NCBI GenBank assembly: GCA_020746835.1
Contig: JAGPNK010000013.1
Location: forward strand, 1,398,728 to 1,462,727
DNA length: 64,000 nucleotides
From: Stachybotrys elegans
Lineage: Eukaryota; Ascomycota; Sordariomycetes; Hypocreales; Stachybotryaceae
Reading direction: 5' to 3'
Part shown: in pieces, positions 1 through 10,635 of the stretch
Layout of the letters: each line of letters begins with the position of its first letter
How positions within the stretch are numbered: position 1 is the first letter of the stretch
Translations under genes and position numbers: made by a program
Notes under the pieces: generated by a model
What the model was told of the DNA's origin: nothing
Databases searched by the model: none
What the model saw: the letters and a program-made list of their open reading frames with translations, nothing else

Positions 1-1860
1 TCAAATTCCGCCCGCTTTGCAACGAGGAGCTAAACGGGCATAAATGCCGGGATGGGGTGGTGGGGCGCAGAATGATGATGACGAGCTGACGGAGAGGAGG
101 CTTTGCATCCTCAGACTCCGGGACATCGGCTGCCGGATGTCGGCACCTACGGGGGACAAACATCTAACGAGGCCAGACCACCTCTACGACAACGTGTGGT
201 TGCATGTCACTTCATTGCCGTGGCCACTAATAATGTCTCCCTTCAGTTCACGGCTGCTCGACTTCGCTTAGTCCCAATAACCTCAAAGGTTTTCTTCCCC
301 GTTCATCCCTCTTACGGTCAGATGAATTGCCTGTCGATCCCCTACGCTTCCTCCGTCTCTCCCAAGCTCATAGCCCCTACGTATACATTTCGGCTCACAA
401 TTAACGTTACAACGAAGCATAGCATATATCTATGCAGAACGCCAACCACATATTCTCATCACTGTAGAGAATTTGGGCGCTCAGACGCCGGAACAACTCA
501 GTTCGTCGTATCTCTCATGTGTTCCAGCTTGCCTTCCGTGAATGGTTCTACCCCCGGATGATGGTTGCCGCAGGTCCCAAACTCTATCGCCAGCCATAGG
601 TAATGTGCACCCCATTCGAAGCGCAAACTTTCTTCTACGAGTAAATATTCTACCGGTAGGGTTCTGCCGGAACCCCTTACCGACGCCCCCCTGCTAGGTA
701 GCGGCGGTTGCCACAATATTCTCCTTAGCCAATGGGGACACTAGCGCCAAGCCCTGCGCGATTACCAGTACTTCCTGATGTGGGGTAGATGGAGAGAGAA
801 GTGATGATTTCCATGCTATGGAAACAGGATAATATTTGCAATGTTTGTAGCTCTGACGATGACGCTATGGAGCCCGTATCCCTACATGACTATACATTCG
901 TTATCAATACGTATAATCACTGTGTGCAAAACGGAACTTACGACTGACGTGGAAACGTATGGCTCCCCATAGCTGGCCGCTAGGAGGCGGAAATCGGCAT
1001 CAGTAGTGCTTAACCGCCCAAGCGGTTCTTGCCGTTGTGTCGAGCAGCACTTCTCTGGTTTTGATTGGATCTGCCGATACGACTGGGCCAAGAGTTAATT
1101 TAGCCACCACCAGGAAGTGGGCCGCGTTATGCACTTTGGGAAGCTAGTTAAATCTTGGTCCTCTTGACAAAACTTGCAGAAAATTCTAAGGTCGGCGGTG
1201 AATTAAGCTGATCGGAAAAGAGTGTGTTTATCTTTTAAGTATCTAAGTTTGTGCAAGCCTAACCTAATACGACTGACATTACGAATCTTCTATCATTTGC
1301 TTTCACATGTCAACGGAACTAACCCTCTGCAATAAAAAGCCATCTCTTTCGCGATGATGACTCCTAAAGTTGCGTTGTATGCACTAATTTTTTTATGACA
1401 TGTGCCGCATAGATATTAAATTAGCCTAGCTTTGGTGGAGACTGAGCTGGAGATTCTGTTGCCACAATTTGAAGCTGTGATAATGACCGAGGCAAAACGC
1501 CTGAAAACTCCATAGATGGCAAGCCTCTGACATGTTGAGTACGTGGCCCAGTTACATGCACAAGCAGTGAGGGACGTTAGTTAAGAAGTATAACCATGCT
1601 CCAACTTAGAAACTTGCTCGCCCCACCTGCAAGAAGTTTGACTTGCAGCGAAACGTATGATGGCCTACCATGCATAAACTTTTCTCCGCCGATATGTTCT
1701 TGATTGTAGACTTCAATTTTCTGGTGGCTTGGATAAGAAGGCCTAGAGTAGGTCTAGCCTAGATTTGACGACAAAATGACGGAAACCATTTTCTTGGAAG
1801 GCCGGGTAGCATCGTAGAGTGGGATGCTAGAAGAAAGTAAATTTATATTTTTAGAGAGCC
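1..1860. other. no recognisable gene
   Basis: Open frames here are short and overlapping on both strands, none resembles a known family, and no splice-linked coding series could be built. A few phrases around 100-160 and 655-690 look like decayed dispersed-repeat sequence, but I could not assign them. I see nothing else. Confidence 0.5.
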
Positions 1861-1868
1861 CAGTTGCT

Positions 1869-1875
1869 TATAAAA
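1869..1875 (+). promoter_or_regulatory. TATA box upstream of the cysteine-rich secreted protein
   Basis: A TATAAAA motif lies about 130 bases before the start codon of the small secreted protein, on the same strand. The spacing leaves room for a short 5' leader. Promoter use is inferred from motif and position only. Confidence 0.45.
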
Positions 1876-2000
1876 ATGGCCTCCTTGACTGTTCGTCCTT
1901 GAACGAGTTCCATTTGTAACCAGCAATCATCAATTCTTCAGTTGTTGAAACTGAGCAATATTAACCGAAGTCATTGTTACACCCCAAATATTATCGAAAA

Positions 2001-2324
2001 ATGCAGTTCAAGAACTTCCTTGTCATCCTTGCAGCTATTACTGGGGCATCTGCTACTTGCACGGGAACGTCAAGCTGCGAGAAAACATGTAGCTGCACTT
2101 GCCCGGGCACCACTCTGGCCACTAATGGCGAGCCTGGTTGTTCGCTAGGGTCAGTCGGGGGTCAGGGGATTTCTTGTCCTTCAGGCTCGGGAACCACAAC
2201 CAGCACCGTGGCTTGTGACCAACCCTGTCCTGATTGCAACTGCCCGAATACACCCACCTGTCGCAACCCAACTCAGGGTTGTCAAAACACCATCTCGAGA
2301 TGCAATGTCCAGTGTACTTGTTAG
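2001..2324 (+). CDS. small secreted cysteine-rich protein (107 aa)
   Basis: Function unknown. The first ~19 residues form a clear signal peptide: a Lys-Asn start, a hydrophobic core (FLVILAAITGA) and an Ala-Ser-Ala cleavage context before Thr-Cys. The mature chain of about 88 residues holds 16 cysteines, many in CxC or CxxC pairs, with Thr/Ser/Pro/Gly-rich spacers. That composition is typical of disulfide-stabilised secreted fungal proteins (effector-like, antimicrobial or wall-associated). The ATG at 2001 is chosen over an upstream non-ATG extension because it places the signal peptide at the N terminus. It is a single exon and has a TATA motif upstream. I do not recognise a specific family such as hydrophobin or CFEM: the spacing fits neither. 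Secretion is well supported; any toxin or effector role is only a possibility. Confidence 0.7.
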   Translation: MQFKNFLVILAAITGASATCTGTSSCEKTCSCTCPGTTLATNGEPGCSLGSVGGQGISCPSGSGTTTSTVACDQPCPDCNCPNTPTCRNPTQGCQNTISRCNVQCTC

Positions 2325-2973
2325 TAACCGTGGTAGGTATTCAAGAATTTATACTCAGATCCCATTCTGAATATTATTAACATACCCAAGCCTTTCTTTT
2401 TAAACCAGCTCCTTCCCGGCCCGGGGGAGTAACCCAAAACCAGGGGTGGAAGGGAGGAATGCAAGGAAGATTTGTTACAGGTGGATATTGGGGGGAATTG
2501 GACAGGCTCGAGGCCTTTCAATCCGTGCAACTATCCATTACTGTGTTAGGGGCCAAAGCCGCCTAACCGGCTTGGTCAAGGAGATCTAAATCGCAGTTCA
2601 ACCTCGCGTTAATTAGTTATCAGTCATTATTATAGCTATCAATTCAGTTTTTCGAGTCCTCCTAGCCAAGGAGGTACCAGTCAGTTATTTCTTCTATTTT
2701 GCAAAATGCCCTGTCACAAGCGTTGCTACAGAAACAAGTCAAAATAAGTAAGTACCAAGTAAAACAAACAAATGAAGCTATTCCCACCATCCAAGTAAGT
2801 TTGACCCCTGATTTGACTTAAATGACTTGATTCATTTGGGGCGACCAATACACTGGCGCCTGGGGCGCCTTTCTGACCAATCCTCCAGAATCGCGATACC
2901 CTATTGGCGCGATCGCAAGACGCGTCCAACAGAGCATTCCCAGAGACGTGAACACCGAACAACCGAACAGAAA
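2325..2973. other. intergenic, no gene seen
   Basis: No open frame with recognisable composition. The frame of the downstream FAR1-like domain is open back to about 2827, but that leader is arginine-rich and not domain-like. The first convincing start is the ATG at 2974. Confidence 0.4.
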
Positions 2974-3331
2974 ATGGCCCTAGCAACATTTGTTAACGAC
3001 GTCCTCCCGCCAGAAGGTGTATATGAGTCACGAGTATCTCTTCTTTCGGCTATCAATTCTTGGGCGAAACCCCGTGGTTATGCATTCACGACCGGCAAAT
3101 CTTCCAAGACTCCCAATGGACGCGTCAAAATAGTCTACGCGTGCGATAGGAACAGACTTCCACCGAACGCTTCTCTTGAACGAGTACGCCATACTTCGAG
3201 TCGGAAGACAGGCTGCAAGTTTTCGGTTCTGGCCAAACAGTCATTAGATGGAAGTACTTGGGTCCTCAGTCACCGACCAGACAAGGAATGCGCCAGGCAC
3301 AATCACCCGCCAAGCGAGGACCCATCCGCGG
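2974..3331 (+). pseudogene. FAR1/MULE-type DNA-binding domain fragment (truncated transposase)
   Basis: About 119 residues resemble the N-terminal FAR1/WRKY-GCM1-like zinc-binding domain of Mutator-like (MULE) transposases. There is a leading helix (ESRVSLLSAINSWAKPRGYA), then a KIVYACDR cysteine strand, a GCKFSVLA cysteine strand, a WVLSHR strand and a closing HNHPPSEDPSA segment with the paired histidines. In full-length elements a DDE-type transposase core would follow. Here recognisable sequence stops abruptly near 3330, where an ankyrin fragment on the other strand begins. The frame stays open to 3678 only by chance, with unrelated residues. I read it as a transposase remnant or domesticated fragment. 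The family is inferred from the C-C-H-H layout, without a search. Confidence 0.55.
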
Positions 3332-3558
3332 TATGCAGCGGCCTGGAGAGCTGTTCCATAGTAGCCTCCTTGAGCATTGACATCTGCTCCTTCGTCGAGA
3401 AGTTGCTTCAAGATGTCCGCTCTCCCTATGTTTGCAGCGTCATAAAGACGAGTCCCAAAGTAGCCTCCTCGACCGTCGACATCTGCCCCGTTGTCAAGTT
3501 GGTGCACCATCACATCTGTTTGCTCAACACACGCAGCACTGCATTGAGTGGAATCCAT
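3322..3558 (-). pseudogene. ankyrin-repeat fragment
   Basis: On the minus strand about 79 codons read as two degenerate ankyrin units: a helix-turn-helix ending in LLDEGADVNAQGG, then GTALQAAAYRG, preceded by a weaker unit with LDNGADVDGRGG. This matches the GTALQAA/GADVNAQGG consensus of ankyrin domains in fungal NLR-like proteins. It differs in consensus from the HET-ankyrin gene at 28.6-32.8 kb, so it comes from another gene. No start, NACHT or other domain is attached. Its end coincides with the end of the FAR1-like domain on the opposite strand, which suggests a recombination junction. Confidence 0.55.
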
Positions 3559-3601
3559 CGGCTACCAACAGAAAGAAATATGGTACTCTCGACAATGAGC
3601 C

Positions 3602-4860
3602 AAGCAGGCAAGCGGGCTGTGGGAGGAGCTACGCCAAATCGTGAGCCACGTCAAAAATGCGAGCTTATCACTGTGTAGCAGCACTGCAACCCACCCCGCT
3701 GGTATGAGGCAATTTTTCGATTGGTCGAGAAGTGTCGGAACAGGTTTTACGTATGGAGGACTTTGTATTTTCGAGAAATTCGTAACTATGAGTACCCCAA
3801 CGGAGACGAACTTCCCGAACCTGAGAATATCGACGACATCAAGAGAGTGCTTGAACAGCCTAGGAAATCCTTGTCGCCCAGTCGATTTTCCAAAGAGGAG
3901 TTCAAGAAGTTCAAACGTGCAGACGCTCATGCAACGAAAGAGAGCAGAGTGGTTGCGACTGTGATTCCAATCATCGAAGGAGATGCCGGTGATCCAAGGG
4001 GTGTCGCAAGCGATGTTGCATTCTCAAACCTCGACCATTTGACCGATGGATCGCTTGTCTGTGCCAAACCAGACTTATACTATGGTGCCCGGCCGGAACA
4101 GTGGAAGAAGGAGGTTCGAGAAGCACTCAGCAACTTCATTGTCCCTTCAACTCAAGATGATCTACTAATAGCGCCAAACAATTTCCTGGAGGTCAAGGGA
4201 CCGGATGGCTCTTTGTCCGTGGCAACCCGGCAAGCAACTTACAACGCGGCTCTCGGCTCCCGGGCACTTCATGCTCTCCAGTCCTACGGGATGGAACAAA
4301 TTCACGATAATAAGGCCTACACCCTCACGTGGACATACCATGGAGGTCATCTAAAGGCTTATGCAAGTCATCCCATTCCCCCGTCGACACCAGGAATGCA
4401 GTCTGGGTATGCTATGACACAAGTAAACAGCTGGTCTCTAACCGGTAATGTGGATATATTTCGGCAAGGAGCTGCCGCGTATCGGAATGGTAGGGACTGG
4501 GCCAAGTTGCAGCGAGATCAGGCTATTGCGCAGGCAAACAAGATCGCGCCTATGCCAACCGCTGTTGAGTCGCCACATACTAGCCCACCCCCAGAAGACG
4601 CCTCTGAGACCGCTAGCCATGCTATAAGTAATGAGCTCAGCCTGACCTCGCATCAGACTACGGATACATCTGAGGATGAACTATCTCTCGAATTTGCACA
4701 TCCACCCAAGCGTTCACGCTCCCCGGAAAAGCATGATTCTACCATGAACGTGCATAGTCAAGATCTAAAAGGGAAGAAGTTATCACATGGGATAAAGCTG
4801 AATGCATTGGGCCAGGACAGTCGGCGTCATGTAAGGTCGCAAACTAAATATAAAAAATAG
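3602..4860 (+). CDS. DUF7924-like fungal protein with PD-(D/E)XK-type residues, 5' end uncertain
   Basis: The main open frame runs from after a stop at 3676-3678 to 4860. Counting from codon 3721 (TTG, not a true start), it holds KPDLYYG at ~116-122, FLEVKGPDG at ~155-163 and RQATYNAALGSRA at ~170-182. PD...ExK followed by a conserved Q/R helix is the layout of restriction-endonuclease-fold proteins, and the whole resembles the fungal DUF7924 family as I remember it. The C terminus is Ser/Pro-rich and low-complexity, with a basic KRSRSPEKH stretch that could be a nuclear localisation signal. No ATG opens the domain. A 38-base intron (GTGAGC at 3641 to TAG at 3678) would join it in frame to codons from 3602 reading LWEELRQI. 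The true first exon is not found and may have been lost in the rearrangement upstream. It may be a 5'-truncated pseudogene. Confidence 0.5.
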
Positions 4861-5189
4861 GAGTTAGTGGGGATGAACTGGTAGCTCTGACAGCAACTTC
4901 CGTCTTCTAAGCTTAAGACAACCCACCTGTGGTTGCAATGATATACGGGCCATTTGGGGAACCGAAAGGCCCAGAGGTCTGACGTGGTGTAATGTGGTCT
5001 GAGCAACTTACGGGTCTTGGTTAATGAAGCACAAGCCCAACCGTAGTCCTCGGATTGACAGCGTCAAGAGGGGGATCACGTGTCGCTTAGCTAATGCAAG
5101 CTCCCTACAGCAACGGGCCCCGTGGTACACACCCCCACAACAGTGATAAGCCCAGCGATAAGAAGGGCCCGACGATACCCATAAAGGCT

Positions 5190-5520
5190 CCCACGACAGC
5201 GAAGGCCTCCAAGATAACGAAGACCTCCACGACTACGAAGGCTTCCGCGACAACGAAGATTCCCCGCGACAACGAAGTCTCCCATAATAGCAAAAGTCTT
5301 CGTAATAACGAAGATACCCACGACAGCGAAGACCCCCAAGATAACGAAGGCTCCCGCGACAACGAAGCCTCCCCGCGACAGCGAAGCCTCCCCCGCGACA
5401 GCGAAGCCTCCCCCGCGACAGCGAAGCCTCCCCCGCGACAGCGAAGCCTCCCCCGCGACAGCGAAGGGCCTCCGCGACAACGAAGACGCACACGACAGCG
5501 AAGGCCTCCACGATAACAAA
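5190..5520. repeat. degenerate 18-20 bp minisatellite
   Basis: Roughly 18 tandem units share a core close to ACGAAGGCCTCCNNGA. The first part has 18-bp periodicity with many substitutions. The last units (about 5370-5465) are nearly identical with a 20-bp period (GCGAAGCCTCCCCCGCGACA), so they are the most recently expanded. Open frames through it on both strands (up to 166 codons) are artefacts of the periodicity. Confidence 0.85.
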
Positions 5521-5916
5521 GGTTCCTGAAACGGCAAACGGCCTCCCGACCGAGAATTACCCCACAATAGCGACGGCCTCGAGCAATCTTAACTCTTCTG
5601 ACCAAAAAAAAAAACCTGGTGAATGGACCAAGCGACTGTAGTCACGTTTTATAGCTTAATAGTAGATTCTGCTAGTCTTTCAGGAGCGTCTCTTTGTACT
5701 AGACAATAGGCTATCTTGGATAGCTTCTGGGTCTATGACTGTTAGTATGAAGACTCTGACGCAAGACACCAATAGTGATTTCGGTAGTAAGAAGACATCA
5801 ACTTGGATGCAGCTCCTAGGAAATACGGGACAGACTAATCATTGCATCTAACTATTGTATCCTAGAAGTACTCCAGGCCCCATCTGACTGGCAATAGAAA
5901 GGCCGGCTGAAAGCAA
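5521..5916. other. intergenic, no gene seen
   Basis: Contains a short poly-A run near 5604 and the 3' flank of the minus-strand membrane-protein gene. No coding signal. Confidence 0.4.
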
Positions 5917-6746
5917 TCAGTGGCTACCGACGTTGGGCGAACTGGGGCTCTCAGGGAGCGAGTGGCTGAGGTTTTGTTGGCGGTTGGTATGTAACCCGAT
6001 CTCCGAGTCTCCTTCAGCTTGATAGGAGCTCTCCGGAAGTCGATAACCCACAGTCGATATTGTCATATAGAGGAGCCACTGTGTGAGCATCAACCGCTCG
6101 TAGTATCCAGCCAAGGACAACCCCAATACTAATCCCGAGAGCAATAGAAGAAGAAATGCCAGGAGCGACAAATGATCAGCGGTATGTTTCGGCACCCTCT
6201 TTGACGATATACCTCGCGAAGCGAAAAGTATGATTCCAATGGCGGAAGCTTGAGAAGTGAACGGTACGATGCAAGCCATTTCCATGGAAGTCGAAATGCC
6301 CGGGACCATTGCGAAGATAATAATCAATGTAGCTTCAATAGTCTCACATATCGCGATCCATTTCAGCCAGTGTTCTTTGCTTATCGCAACTGAGAAGGGG
6401 TAGATGATTGCAATCATCTGGCTATCGCATTAGAATAGTCATACACTCGCAGGAGGCTTTGACAGACCTGAATTATGGCAACTCCCACCATAGAAATTGT
6501 GATGAGAATGATATGTATGGATCCGGCGAGTACATCCGGGAGTTGGGTGTGTGTGCTGTGCTCGAGAGCAAAGAGGATCAACGTTGTCAGGGCCAGCACG
6601 CCCCATCCTGCCATCAAGCATAGTAGGTATGTCTCCTGCAACCACGAGTGGTTTGACTTGACAAAGGCGAGAAGACAGACGCAGAAAAGGGAGAGGCTGA
6701 ATATGAGATAGGCCTCGGTGACTTGAACCTGAGGAAGATGGCCCAT
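5917..6746 (-). CDS. multi-pass integral membrane protein (259 aa, two exons)
   Basis: Exon 1 is 6746-6468 and exon 2 is 6417-5917. The 50-base intron (GTCTGT donor, CAG acceptor) is in phase 0. The 259-residue product has about seven hydrophobic spans: ~12-28, 39-61, 72-103 (crossing the splice junction), then one starting at the WIAICETIEATL stretch, a short one near ASAIGIILFA, the strong LSLLAFLLLLLSGLVLG helix and a last one before a polar ~40-residue tail. Helix continuity across the junction supports the intron. I do not recognise a family; the topology resembles fungal seven-span receptor-like or RTA1-like proteins but their motifs are not visible. The gene lies tail-to-head with the BCS1-like gene upstream on the same strand. 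A further 5' exon is possible because open membrane-like codons occur at 6843-7080 in another frame. Confidence 0.6.
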
Positions 6747-7149
6747 TCTGCTTAGGGAGGAGTTCGTATCTGGTATGGAGGAGGTACGATGGCAAGGGGA
6801 TTCCAGGCCGTATTTATGCTTGAATCCAAGCTGTATGGAGAGTCAGCTCCACCACGCAGATCGCGTGATTAATGTGACAAAGGGGGCAACCCGAGGAGGG
6901 TGATACGCCTCTACCCCTTCGGGTTCACCAATCTCAGGGGCTGGGGCTAGTGACCAGCTGTAGACGAGCGCTTCCATCACCGGGAACAGAGCAACACCAA
7001 CATACTCCAGTGGGTCATTAAGGACAACCGCCCGAGCCGAGGTTATTATACAGGGAGCGAGCGTTGTATTAAGCTTGATGATAGCAGATTGAATAGAGCA
7101 AGAACGGGAAGACCCCCCTACACACAGCCACGACCTAATTACTGTGACT

Positions 7150-8646
7150 TCAATCCCAGCCTTCGAGGCGACTCTTCTTCGCCTGCTTCTCCCTGCGGAG
7201 GTCATCCACCCATTGACCGCAGTGCTGTACTGCAGCGGCCGGGCAAGACCTGTGTGGCAAAAGGTACGATATGATCTCTGCTGGACTGAATTCTGACTCC
7301 GGCACCTTCGCGGCAAACTCATCCGCTTGGCTTTCCACATCTCCGTCTCCTTCCTTTTGTCGATTGACCCGCCCAATCTTCTCTGGCTCTCCAAACATGA
7401 AGTGGAAAATACTCTTGGCGATGCCTCTATTAGCAAGCTGGAACTCAACCTCCTTGTCAATCCGACCGGGCCGTGTCAGTGCCGGGTCTAACCTCTGGGG
7501 GTGGTTTGTTGTCATGACAAGGACTCGATCTTCCTGAGAGGCAACACCGTCGAGGACATTCAACAAGCCTGAGAGCGTCACGCCCCTCTTTTGCGGCCTC
7601 GCATCTCCGTCACTGTCAGAATCTTCTGAGTTAGAGTCCCTGGAACACGCAGCTCCTGCTGCATCAATGTCCTCCAATAAGACAACACATCTATCCGGGA
7701 GCCCAGCAAACAGGCTCTTCAGCATTTGATCGTTGGCGCCAGGGATACTGACGACGTAGATGTCCATGTCCAATTCGCCAGCAATTGACAGGCTGAAACT
7801 GGATTTCCCGGTTCCAGGTGGTCCATGCAAGAGGTATCCCCTTTTGTAAGGGATTGAATGTTCCCTGTACCAGCGTCTAGTTTCGGGATTAAGGAAATCT
7901 CGAATGTCCTTGATCAGGGGTTCCTTCTGCTTTGCGTCAAGAATGACCGTCGATAAAGGCCGGGCAACCACTGCTTTCTCCTTCCTCCAGTGATCATCGC
8001 GATGCCCATGGATGGTCGTCTTATTCTTTAAGTCGTTAAGGTATTCAAGTCGACAGTCTTCCAGAAGATCTTTCAAGACCCGCGATCGTCCAATACAGGC
8101 AACGGAGATCTGCTCCTCTTTATGGAAGCCATTGTCTACAAAGACGGTCTTGTAGTAAAGCCAGTTGTTCTTGTACCAGAAGACGAAAGAGCCTTCCCAA
8201 GGGGCATACCAGAGAGCCTTCTTGGTGGAGTCGCTGTAACCTTGGGCTGGATTCCGCTTCGTTCTGACTCTGGCAAGGATAGAACGGGCAGTGTCGTCTA
8301 ACCCCCGAGATGAGATCCAGGTTTGGACCATGTGGTATGTTTCGTTCGAAGGTTTGATGTAGATTGTTGATGCTGTAGCGGTTAGCCTGGATCGACGATT
8401 TTGATTGAAGCACTAACTGCAATAATAGACAAACCAATACTTCAATTGGAGTACGTAAGGCTTTAAGAACGCAGCCAGAGCAAAAAAACACATCAATTGA
8501 GTGTAGCCAGTCAAATTGCCGCTGAGGGTTTGACCGGCGGCATGGGTGATGTTGGTGAAACCAGGAAGGAAGAGGTCTAAGACGGACACCTGCTGGGACA
8601 GAGACCCCGGGATAACAGGAGGGCTGAGATTGCTGAGAAGCGTCAT
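7150..8646 (-). CDS. BCS1-like AAA+ ATPase (483 aa, two exons)
   Basis: Exon 1 is 8646-8418 and exon 2 is 8372-7150. The 45-base intron (GTTAGT, GCTAACC branch, CTACAG) is phase 1 and restores the frame exactly. A hydrophobic segment around 52-74 is followed by a BCS1-N-type region (STIYIKPSNETYHMVQTWISS). Then comes the AAA core: Walker A GPPGTGKSS, Walker B CVVLLEDIDAA, an acidic Ser/Asp insert, sensor-1 MTTNHPQRLDPAL and the arginine-finger segment RPGRIDKEVEF. BCS1 is an inner mitochondrial membrane translocase that inserts the Rieske protein into complex III. Fungi also carry many paralogues of unknown role, and the diverged N terminus and acidic insert suggest this is one of them. The ATG at 8646 is chosen because it directly precedes the membrane-segment exon. 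Upstream in-frame codons are basic and unlike the family. Confidence 0.8.
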
Positions 8647-9038
8647 GATGAATAACCTTGTGAGTGAGTGCAAAGCGATGGGCCTTCGGAAATGATGCGT
8701 TGAACGAAACGCAAGCATCAACTCAACGGGAATTTTGGCTTTTTTATTCCTTTCAGGGGCCTCAATTGATCTCACCCAGGATGGCCGAGGGCACACAGCA
8801 GGCCGCATGAAAAGCGGCCGGGCCTGGAGATGGAGAAGGCAAGGCAAGACGCACTACAAACTCCATTAACCACTAGACTATCTAAGGTCGTTCTCCTGTA
8901 GTATCTTCCATTCTCAAATGGAGATAGTAATGGGTCCTGGCCTTTGTCAAAAAGCATAGTTACTAGATTAGAACGAACCCCACTCTTCGTTTCACTCCAG
9001 ATGTCCAATGGATAACCCTAGATCGTTATCAGCCCCAT
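8647..9038. other. intergenic between divergently transcribed genes
   Basis: Shared upstream region of the BCS1-like gene (minus) and the zinc-finger gene (plus). Only shadow frames are seen; the 8-bp minisatellite begins at its right end. Confidence 0.4.
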
Positions 9039-9095
9039 CAAAGTGCCCAAGTGCCAAAGTGCCCAGGTGCTCAAGTGCCCAAGTGCCTAAATGTC
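9039..9095. repeat. short tandem repeat of AAGTGCCC-type units
   Basis: Six or seven imperfect units of about 8 bp (AAGTGCCC, AAGTGCCA, AGGTGCTC). The same unit forms a larger array at 11.85 kb. Confidence 0.75.
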
Positions 9096-9211
9096 AACAC
9101 CATATGCATTGGTGCCTTGTAGCCTAAGGTGCGAAAGATTGAGTGACACCTGGGGAAGCCAGGCATCATCTCAGAGGTGCATGTCTCCCCTAACTCTCTT
9201 TCCTCGCCACC

Positions 9212-10406
9212 ATGGTACAAGATTTGATTCAGTGCTTTATATGCCCCTCCCAATTCTCAAACTATGAGATCTGTATCCAACATTCACAATCTTATCAGGT
9301 ACGAACAGAACACATCCACGGCGTCCTGGTGCTAATAGATGGCAGTTCAAAGTCATCCCGTTACTTGAAAGGGGGAAAGAGCTTGTCACGCAGGCCCTAG
9401 GCACTGAGCTTTCGACCGAAATCACGGCGCTACTTACTAGAGCGCAGATTCTTTTGCACCACGGTTCAGAATCTTTTGCATCGCTCGATGATATTAATGG
9501 CATAGTTCGACATGAAGCCAGTGGTGTGGACCAAGGCTGGGACAAAGAATCTGTGCCGGCCACGGTTCTGACACAGCCAAATGGGCAAGTCGATGCGACG
9601 CGCCGCTCTGTCAGAATTCAATGTCCCCATAAAGACTGTGATGGTGAAGCTCAAACCTTCGCGAGAGTGCAAGAACTGGATCGGCACTATGCTCTACGTA
9701 CAGTGCCCATCGTGGAATGGCGTTTCGCTCCGTCACTAATAAGCGCACAGATTATAAACAATCTGTTCAGTGCGAGGCTTGCGGTAATGCCCTTACCGCG
9801 AGAGAAGCCATAACGCATACTTGCAAGAATGCCGCGGCTTCCCAAATAATGCTTCTGAAGAAGCAGCGTAAAAGGTGGCGCAGAACATTACGCGAGGAGG
9901 TGAAGAAGGCCCAATTGTCTAAGGACTTGAGTAAGCATCTCGACCGTGGCGCAGGAGCGTTTTCATACGGAGAACAGTCAGTACTTTCAAGCGATTATTC
10001 AAGAGACAGCATGACCACTGGCCCATTCGACCTCATATCCAGCGTTGCCGACCTTCAAGGGTCGTCACAGAGCACTACGTTCCCTCCGCCCCAGGAAATT
10101 TCATCACTTCCGTTCATTACCACTTCTAAGCAAAGCGCTCTACCGGCTGGTATGGATGACCTTTCGATAGGTTTTCCTACTCAAGCTCCCATCTATTCTC
10201 TGGGCATCTCGGCGCGGGAGTCGGAGCAAGGGTCCGAACCTCGTCCGACCAACGCCCCCTTATACGGGGAGAGCTTACTTGCGAACTGGAATGGACAAGT
10301 TCGGTTTGGCCTCGCTGGACAGAGCGATGCCCCAATCTACCCGTCGGTATCATTTGCGCTCGCTTCATCCATGCATGGGGAGGAGTCAAGCGCCCAAGGA
10401 CGGTAG
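9212..10406 (+). CDS. C2H2/C2HC zinc-finger protein (364 aa, three exons)
   Basis: Exons are 9212-9298, 9346-9697 and 9751-10406. Introns of 47 and 53 bases have GTACGA/GTACAG donors and CTAAT branch sites, and all junctions keep frame. The small first exon carries a zinc-finger-like CFICPSQFSNYEICIQH. A second finger, CPHKDC...LDRHYALH, is completed only by splicing exon 2 to exon 3, which strongly supports that intron. A third CxxC...HTC motif (CEACGNALTAREAITHTC) follows at once, then a basic helix (KKQRKRWRRTLREEVKK) that could bind DNA or act as a nuclear signal. The remaining ~170 residues are Ser/Pro-rich and low-complexity. Closely spaced divergent fingers of this kind occur in many fungal proteins of unknown function; a nuclear regulatory role is inferred. 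It lies between two copies of the 8-bp minisatellite. Confidence 0.65.
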
Positions 10407-10635
10407 GATGCCAGTCAATTGGGGCCAATGTAAAATGTCAAGCTGCGTCTATCTTCGATGCGCACACTACTTCCTTGAACATCACTTAGGCGTGGTAGTT
10501 CGCGTGGCGGTTGTATTCTTCAAATCGTATATAATTGTCGAGCCTTGTATGATTCGAAACGATAGTCGTCGGTCGTGTGTGATTCTATAATGGCATCAGA
10601 GGTTTGCGGTAGCGTTCGAGAAGTGAAAAACAAGC

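Noticed and set aside
5091..5605. Arginine-rich frames of up to 166 codons in the 5.2-5.5 kb region
   Set aside because: Periodicity artefacts of an 18-20 bp minisatellite.
6843..7460. 205-codon minus-strand ORF overlapping the 3' part of the BCS1-like gene
   Set aside because: Its first half is an out-of-frame shadow of the ATPase. The second half (to 6843) has some hydrophobic stretches but no supported splice link; kept only as a possible extra 5' exon of the membrane-protein gene.
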